Shown one piece after another: positions 6,367-10,660 of a stretch of DNA of 10,660 nt. Position 1 is the stretch's first letter, and each line of letters opens with the position of its first letter. Both the position numbers and the translations under genes were made by a program. This stretch comes from Methanothrix sp. (GTDB lineage: Archaea; Halobacteriota; Methanosarcinia; Methanotrichales; Methanotrichaceae), in the NCBI GenBank assembly GCA_028679775.1, contig JAJRAX010000234.1, positions 1 to 10,660 of the forward strand, given 5' to 3'. Under the pieces are notes generated by a model. The model worked only from the letters and a program-made list of their open reading frames with translations. It did no database searches and was not told the DNA's origin.

Positions 6367-6408
6367 CCGAATCGTCCCTTCTTCTTTTCATAACGCGGCA
6401 ACGAGCCA

Positions 6409-7641
6409 TTATCTTTGCGGTTGAATGCGTCGGCTGGGCCGTCCGGCCACGACCTGGAGAGGATCGACGGCCTCTGTCGGCAGGCCATGCGAAAAAACAT
6501 TTTTTTGCAATGTTTCTGCCTTTCGGGTAAAGATCCTCCTGTAAAAACCGCCCTCTTTGGCCTTGGCCACAGTCTTTTTCAAGACGGCATATCCTATGAG
6601 GACCTCTCCCGCGGGAGCCCTTACCGGTCCGGTGCGAATCGGAAAGATCTGCCAGTTCTCCAGAACGTAGCCCATCTTCGCCAGAAAATCGCGGTCCTTC
6701 AGCCAGACAATCTTCTCCTCGCCCTCAAATCGTCGGTCCAATCTATGCTGCATCTCCAATGCCATCAAGCTGGACTGAAAGGATGCCGCGACCAGCGGAT
6801 TGGCCATGACCGGGGGCAGCCCCAGGCGAACCAGAACTTTGCGGCATAAATCTAGGGGGTCCATTTCCGGCGGCGGGTCCAGTCGTGCCTCTTGTTCTTC
6901 CGGCTGCAGTCCTTCACCTGCAACCCGGAGGACCGTCTCATGGATATGCTCCAGGTACCTCAGCCCCTCAGAAAGGACCCGGCGGGCATCGCCCTCCCGG
7001 CGCGGCTCGTCCCATGCCGAGAGGAGGACGTTGATGTTTGGCAGAGCCGCCAGCTTCTTGACCGACTTTATTGATGCAAAGATATCCTGGTAAATGGGCA
7101 TATCATTCGGAATGGGAACAGCATCGGAAGTTATGAGTGCTCCATCCTCGGCAAGCAACAGCGATATGGAGCCTGACGAGTGCCCAGGTGTGTGAAGAAC
7201 TCGAAGCCTCAGATCGCCCCCCAGATGCAAGACGTCACCCTCCTGCAGCGTTTTATCGACTGACACCGACCCGCCAACCAATGTAAAAAATCCGGGAACC
7301 GGCCTCTCTCTAGCCTGCCTGTTGGTGTCTTCAATCCAGGCCCTCTCAGATGCATGAGCATAGACTGTGCATCCGGTCATGCTTTTAATGGCTGCGGCGG
7401 ACCCAATGTGATCTGGGTGAGCATGAGTGAGGATGAGCTGAGTGATGTCTTCTGGCTTTCGACCAGTTGCCTGCAGATAGTCGATTATGATCCGCTGGCA
7501 ATGGGCTACACCGCTGTCGATCAGACAGATCTCATCTCCATAAATTAGATAGGCATAGACGAATCTGTCAATCTTCTGTCCCTCCGGACTGGTTATCTGA
7601 AATGGCATCTTCAAACAATGAACATGATTGGTGATCTGCAT
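6409..7641 (-). CDS. Metallo-beta-lactamase-fold hydrolase with C-terminal extension
   Basis: A 410-residue protein. Residues about 1-215 are an MBL fold: AYLIYGDEICLIDSG (30-44), the metal motif THAHPDHIG (72-80, ligands His73, His75, Asp77, His78), the third histidine in HTPGHSSGSI (His154) and the bridging aspartate in LITSDAVPI (Asp173). The last histidine of the fold, expected near residue 210, is not evident; the site reads LLSAWDEPRREG. Residues about 215-300 are helical, as in many glyoxalase-II-like members. Residues about 305-385 (WLKDRDFLAKMGYVLENW, FPIRTGPVRAPAGEVLIGYA) form a segment I do not recognise; MBL hydrolases usually end near 210-310 residues. The start ATG is 7 bp after the kinase stop, and the GAGGG that may serve as its ribosome binding site lies in the last codons of the kinase, suggesting coupling. 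The substrate is unknown; a thioesterase, lactonase or phosphodiesterase are all possible. Confidence 0.88.
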   Translation of the reverse strand: MQITNHVHCLKMPFQITSPEGQKIDRFVYAYLIYGDEICLIDSGVAHCQRIIIDYLQATGRKPEDITQLILTHAHPDHIGSAAAIKSMTGCTVYAHASERAWIEDTNRQARERPVPGFFTLVGGSVSVDKTLQEGDVLHLGGDLRLRVLHTPGHSSGSISLLLAEDGALITSDAVPIPNDMPIYQDIFASIKSVKKLAALPNINVLLSAWDEPRREGDARRVLSEGLRYLEHIHETVLRVAGEGLQPEEQEARLDPPPEMDPLDLCRKVLVRLGLPPVMANPLVAASFQSSLMALEMQHRLDRRFEGEEKIVWLKDRDFLAKMGYVLENWQIFPIRTGPVRAPAGEVLIGYAVLKKTVAKAKEGGFYRRIFTRKAETLQKNVFSHGLPTEAVDPLQVVAGRPSRRIQPQR

Positions 7642-7648
7642 CTGGCTA

Positions 7649-10297
7649 TCATCCCTCTTTGCTGCAGGCCATTAGGGCAGCTCTCAGAGCTTCCATCCTG
7701 GTGGGCTTGCTTATGTAGCCATCCATTCCAGCGGCCAGACACATCTCTTTGTCGCCCTTCAGGGCAGATGCGGTCATGGCTATGATCTTGGGGCCGTTCT
7801 TCCATCTCTGCCGGATGGCCCTGGTGGCCTCCAGGCCGTCCATCTCCGGCATCTGCACATCCATGAAGACCACATCGTAATGCTGCCTCTCAAGAGCCTG
7901 GATGGCCTCTATGCCATTTGCTGCCACATCCGCCCGACAGCCGAGCTTGTTGAGCATCCTCTTGGTGACTATCTGGTTTATGGTGTTGTCTTCAGCCAGC
8001 AGAATGGACAGGTTCTGGTCAAGATGACCATGCCCATTTCCTCCAGGCAGAGATCTCGTGCTGGAGATATCGTCAGGCTGGGAGACGGGAATCACAAAAT
8101 GAAATGCCGAACCTTTTTCCACCTCGCTTTCAACCCAGATCCGTCCACCCATCATCTCCACCAGCTTCTTGCATATCGACAGACCGAGACCCGTGCCACC
8201 ATACCTGCGGGCGATCGAGGCGTCGACCTGGCTGAAGGACTGAAAGAGCAGCCCAACCTTCTCTTTTGAGATGCCTATTCCAGTATCCTTCACAGTGAAA
8301 TGCAGTTCGTAGTAATCATCATCCTGCTTCGTGCCAGATACTGAGACTGAGACCTCCCCCTTCTTGGTGAACTTCACTGCGTTATGCAGCAAGTTAATCA
8401 GGATCTGATTGAGCCTCGTAGGATCTGCCAAAATCGTCTCTGGAGTGTCATCCTGTATGGCGTATGTCATCTTCAGCCCCTTCTCAACTGCTGATGACGA
8501 CACGATATCTATACATGCCTCGATGCAGCTTTGCGTCTCGATCGGCTGGCACTCCAACTCAATCATATTGGCCTCAATCTTTGTGAGATCAAGGATGTTA
8601 TTTATTATGGATAGAAGAGTGTCTCCACTGTTGCGAATTATCTCAACGTACTCCCTCTGCTTCTCAGTCAGATTCTCGTCTAAAAGCAGACCCGTCAATC
8701 CAATGACTGCATTCATGGGAGTACGAATCTCATGGCTCATATTGGCCAGGAACTCAGACTTGGCGCGTGTGGCCAATTCCGCTTCTTCCTTGGACCTCTG
8801 CAGCTCCATCTCGGCATGCCTTCGATCAGTTATATCGCGAATGGATTCAATTGCTCCCCAGAATCTTCCTTCCGAGTCGTAAAGAGCAGAGGCGCTGCAT
8901 AGCAGATATGCCATCCTATCCCTGAGCTGAGCAATATATGCTTCCGCCACTAAGGAGCCGTCAGCTTGCCTTTTCACATTATCATATATTCGATCGAGAT
9001 CCTGGTCGGTGCCGAAGGTCGCGTCTATGAGTATAGGTCTCTTCTCACCATAGAAGGGCAGCGCGTATTCATAGTCGCCCTTGCCAAGCATCTTTTCAGC
9101 CTTGACGTCGGTCATCTTCTCAATGGCACGGTTCCAGGCAATCACTCTGCTGTCTTTGTCGATGACAAAGGTGGCATCGGGAAGAAAATTTATGATATCG
9201 GATAGCCGGCCTTCAGACTCCAGAAGGGCGCACTCTGCTTCCTTGCGCTCCTCGATCTCCAAGAAAGTCGTCTTGAGCAGTTGATTTCTCTCATCGAAGG
9301 TCATCTTTTGGCGTATGAACATGAGCACGATGATCAGTCCGACCGATGCAGCCATTGTGGCGTAATTGATCAAATGCGAGTATTCATAGCTCCAGATGAG
9401 AAGGAAGAATGCTCCACCAATTCCAAGATATGGCAGAAAATGAATCCATTTCTCTTGCTCCAAGGCTATGGATGTCGAGGGCTTTGGCGGATCAAGAGGC
9501 TCCGAATTGACCTGAATCACTCCTGCAATGCCTATGAGCATATAAGTGACAAGCCATCCCACATCAAAGAGGCTTCCTGAGACGAAGGTTCCTCTCTCGG
9601 TTTGAATGGTAAATATGACATCGCTGATCACGAAGATGATCATGCTGAATGCAAGAATAAAGGCGGGATAACGCACCATTGAGTCGAGCTTCAGGAAGAG
9701 CAGCTCTACCAGGGCAAAGAAGAGAATCAGGTCCATGACTGGATAAGCTACAGAGACAACCAATTCCAGAGAAACTGCCTTTGCAGAAACCACAATGGGT
9801 GCTATGAGAAATACCCAGAACAACAATACTGCAGATATTGCAACAATTGCGACATCAAGAAGGATCTTGCGCTTTTCTCGATTGGATAGAGGTGTCTCCG
9901 GCATAAGGAGGATGCCTGCTGCAAAGATGGGATAAAAGGCCAGGTAGCCTATGTCGGCTATGGAAGGAAACGGATCTTCATGGAGGATGACCTCGATGAC
10001 TGCCCAGGTGAGCTCTCCAAATGCATTGATGAGGAGGGCTACAGCCAAGAGAATCCATGCCATTTTGGATCTTCCCTGAGAATGTCGCGCTACAAAAAAC
10101 ATGCTCGTTGCCGCGAGCATGCTGCCTGTAATTGAAATCATATCCGTAATGATAATACGCGCACCATTATCGATTATAAAAATCGTCACGGCTAAATAGG
10201 CGATGATAATTCCGGCCGCAAGCATGACGGCAAAGTGCAAAGATGGAACTGCGCCGCCTTCTGCCGCATTCCCGATCTCGATCTGCACTTCGCTCAT
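7649..10297 (-). CDS. Membrane-bound hybrid sensor histidine kinase with receiver domain
   Basis: A membrane sensor of 882 residues. Residues about 20-330 hold roughly ten hydrophobic helices with short loops and no large extracellular domain, so the signal is probably sensed in or near the membrane; I do not recognise the named sensor family. A short coiled coil (about 335-365) leads to one PAS domain (about 363-490; FLPDATFVIDKDSRVIAWNR). HisKA follows with phosphoacceptor His522 in NMSHEIRTPMNAVIG. HATPase_c has the N box (ILINLLHNAVKFT), G1 (VKDTGIGIS), F box (FQSFSQ) and G2 (GGTGLGLSI). The C-terminal receiver has acidic residues in LLAEDN, phospho-Asp813 in FMDVQMPEMDG, Thr842 (IIAMTAS) and Lys864 (YISKP). 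All catalytic positions are intact. The ATG at 10297 is preferred over an in-frame TTG at 10327. With an internal receiver but no Hpt or output gene nearby, its phosphorelay partner must be elsewhere. The two downstream hydrolases are probably co-transcribed. Confidence 0.95.
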   Translation of the reverse strand: MSEVQIEIGNAAEGGAVPSLHFAVMLAAGIIIAYLAVTIFIIDNGARIIITDMISITGSMLAATSMFFVARHSQGRSKMAWILLAVALLINAFGELTWAVIEVILHEDPFPSIADIGYLAFYPIFAAGILLMPETPLSNREKRKILLDVAIVAISAVLLFWVFLIAPIVVSAKAVSLELVVSVAYPVMDLILFFALVELLFLKLDSMVRYPAFILAFSMIIFVISDVIFTIQTERGTFVSGSLFDVGWLVTYMLIGIAGVIQVNSEPLDPPKPSTSIALEQEKWIHFLPYLGIGGAFFLLIWSYEYSHLINYATMAASVGLIIVLMFIRQKMTFDERNQLLKTTFLEIEERKEAECALLESEGRLSDIINFLPDATFVIDKDSRVIAWNRAIEKMTDVKAEKMLGKGDYEYALPFYGEKRPILIDATFGTDQDLDRIYDNVKRQADGSLVAEAYIAQLRDRMAYLLCSASALYDSEGRFWGAIESIRDITDRRHAEMELQRSKEEAELATRAKSEFLANMSHEIRTPMNAVIGLTGLLLDENLTEKQREYVEIIRNSGDTLLSIINNILDLTKIEANMIELECQPIETQSCIEACIDIVSSSAVEKGLKMTYAIQDDTPETILADPTRLNQILINLLHNAVKFTKKGEVSVSVSGTKQDDDYYELHFTVKDTGIGISKEKVGLLFQSFSQVDASIARRYGGTGLGLSICKKLVEMMGGRIWVESEVEKGSAFHFVIPVSQPDDISSTRSLPGGNGHGHLDQNLSILLAEDNTINQIVTKRMLNKLGCRADVAANGIEAIQALERQHYDVVFMDVQMPEMDGLEATRAIRQRWKNGPKIIAMTASALKGDKEMCLAAGMDGYISKPTRMEALRAALMACSKEG

Positions 10298-10351
10298 CGC
10301 AATACGAAATATGGGAATGCTTAACAAAAAAGCTTTTGGTTGTTCGTCGGT

Positions 10352-10361
10352 CTTTAAAAAA
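10352..10361 (-). promoter_or_regulatory. Candidate TATA box of the kinase operon
   Basis: The minus strand reads TTTTTTAAAG. A start of transcription about 26 nt downstream would fall near 10330, giving a leader of about 33 nt before the ATG at 10297. The AAAAGCTTTT palindrome (10328-10337) would then straddle the transcription start, where a repressor could act. Other AT-rich boxes further upstream (10371-10400) are competing candidates. Confidence 0.35.
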
Positions 10362-10370
10362 TTACTGGCA

Positions 10371-10400
10371 ATAAATAATATGTATTTTGTAATTATTTAT
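10371..10400. repeat. 9 bp inverted repeat in the divergent promoter region
   Basis: ATAAATAAT (10371-10379) and ATTATTTAT (10392-10400) are perfect reverse complements separated by 12 bases. Each arm resembles a TATA element for one strand. It could be a regulator site, a pair of divergent TATA boxes, or chance in AT-rich DNA. Confidence 0.4.
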
Positions 10401-10590
10401 ATATTTATGGAAAATCCCATTGTTGCCTATTGTTTGAGAGATGATTTGAAATTATACGAGGCACAGTGTATGAAATTATTGGTATTTATCATGTAGATTA
10501 ACATAACCCAATTTTAGCCATAGATTATTCAACCATTGACCGAACCAGGTCTGATTATGAATCTAACCAAAAGATTTATTACTTTTTAAG

Positions 10591-10630
10591 ACTATATCTT
10601 TCATTGGAGCATATCTCCATACAGGGTGAG
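10591..10630 (+). promoter_or_regulatory. Promoter, dyad and ribosome binding site of the right-hand gene
   Basis: A TATA-like actatatct (10591-10599) predicts transcription starting near 10621. GGTGAG (10625-10630) is placed 5 nt before the ATG at 10636. Between box and start lies a dyad TGGAG-N5-CTCCA (10605-10619), placed where a bound repressor would block transcription. Confidence 0.4.
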
Positions 10631-10635
10631 TATTC

Positions 10636-10660
10636 ATGTCAGCGAACGAAATATCCCAAA
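10636..10660 (+). CDS. Start of a plus-strand gene cut by the window end
   Basis: ATG at 10636 follows a GGTGAG ribosome binding site and an in-frame TGA just upstream, so it is the first possible start of this frame. Only MSANEISQ is visible, which is too little to identify a family. It is divergent from the kinase gene. Confidence 0.45.

Larger units (their letters stand above)
10298..10635. other. AT-rich divergent intergenic region, no gene seen
   Basis: This 338 bp gap separates the kinase from a divergent plus-strand gene. It is clearly richer in A and T than the flanking coding sequence. It holds candidate promoters for both directions, a 9 bp inverted repeat and an AAAAGCTTTT palindrome (10328-10337), described here or in separate entries. 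A 29-codon plus-strand ORF at 10407-10496 has no ribosome binding site and no family signature, so I do not call it a gene. I see no tRNA or structured RNA with confidence. Confidence 0.6.

Noticed and set aside
6488..6510. A7 and T6 homopolymers in the MBL tail as a frameshift site
   Set aside because: Neither alternative frame downstream gives recognisable protein, and the ORF ends in a neat TAATG junction with the next gene, so there is no positive sign of a frameshift.
10297..10327. TTG start at 10327 for the kinase
   Set aside because: It would add ten residues without a ribosome binding site, and the ATG at 10297 is the more usual start. It remains possible because the candidate TATA box would place the transcript start close to 10330.
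10407..10496. 29-codon plus-strand ORF in the AT-rich intergenic region, also reachable from a longer frame starting at 10203
   Set aside because: It has no ribosome binding site, an AT-rich stretch touches its ATG at the wrong distance for a promoter, and the longer frame runs antisense through the kinase N-terminus.
1..10660. CRISPR arrays, insertion sequences, tRNA or rRNA genes, and phage or defence modules
   Set aside because: No regularly spaced repeats, transposase motifs, terminal inverted repeats of IS type or cloverleaf-like sequences were seen on either strand by reading.

Overview
The window looks archaeal, most likely from a methanogen of the Methanothrix (Methanosaeta) type. 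The evidence is Shine-Dalgarno sites of the GGAGGT/AGGTGA kind, TATA boxes about 26 nt upstream of some starts, T-run terminators, and a multi-TM hybrid kinase of the sort common in methanogens. The genus is an inference from general resemblance. No rRNA or marker gene is present to prove it. Nearly all genes lie on the minus strand, so the layout is easiest to read from right to left.

Right part (about 10660 to 5288): a roughly 340 bp AT-rich divergent intergenic region separates the first codons of a plus-strand gene, cut by the window end, from a large membrane hybrid histidine kinase (about 10 TM helices, PAS, HisKA, HATPase, receiver). Closely behind the kinase come a metallo-beta-lactamase-fold hydrolase with an unrecognised C-terminal extension, then an endonuclease/exonuclease/phosphatase (EEP) family enzyme. 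The tight spacing suggests one transcript. No DNA-binding output protein is visible.

Middle part (about 5287 to 4053): this is a small-gene, partly decayed area. It holds a CorA-type transporter fragment that has lost its N-terminal domain, a secreted protein with a beta-sandwich-like domain and its own TATA box, and a convergent 29-residue plus-strand ORF that is essentially a signal peptide behind a good ribosome binding site. A, T-rich tracts between the two convergent genes probably end both transcripts.

Left part (4031 to 1): a plus-strand SAM methyltransferase resembling the eukaryotic METTL2/6/8 tRNA m3C family is divergent from an ADP-ribosylglycohydrolase. Downstream of the latter is an arginine biosynthesis cluster, argC - CBS-domain protein - argJ (argJ cut by the window start). 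ArgC reduces N-acetylglutamyl phosphate and ArgJ transfers the acetyl group from N-acetylornithine back to glutamate. The CBS protein between them, whose end overlaps the start of argJ by 14 bp, is a candidate nucleotide sensor for the pathway.

I saw no CRISPR array, insertion sequence, tRNA, rRNA or prophage. The most unusual items are the METTL-like methyltransferase, the kinase/MBL/EEP cluster, the MBL protein's missing last metal-ligand histidine and extra domain, the CorA remnant with GEN in place of GMN, and the signal-peptide-only ORF.
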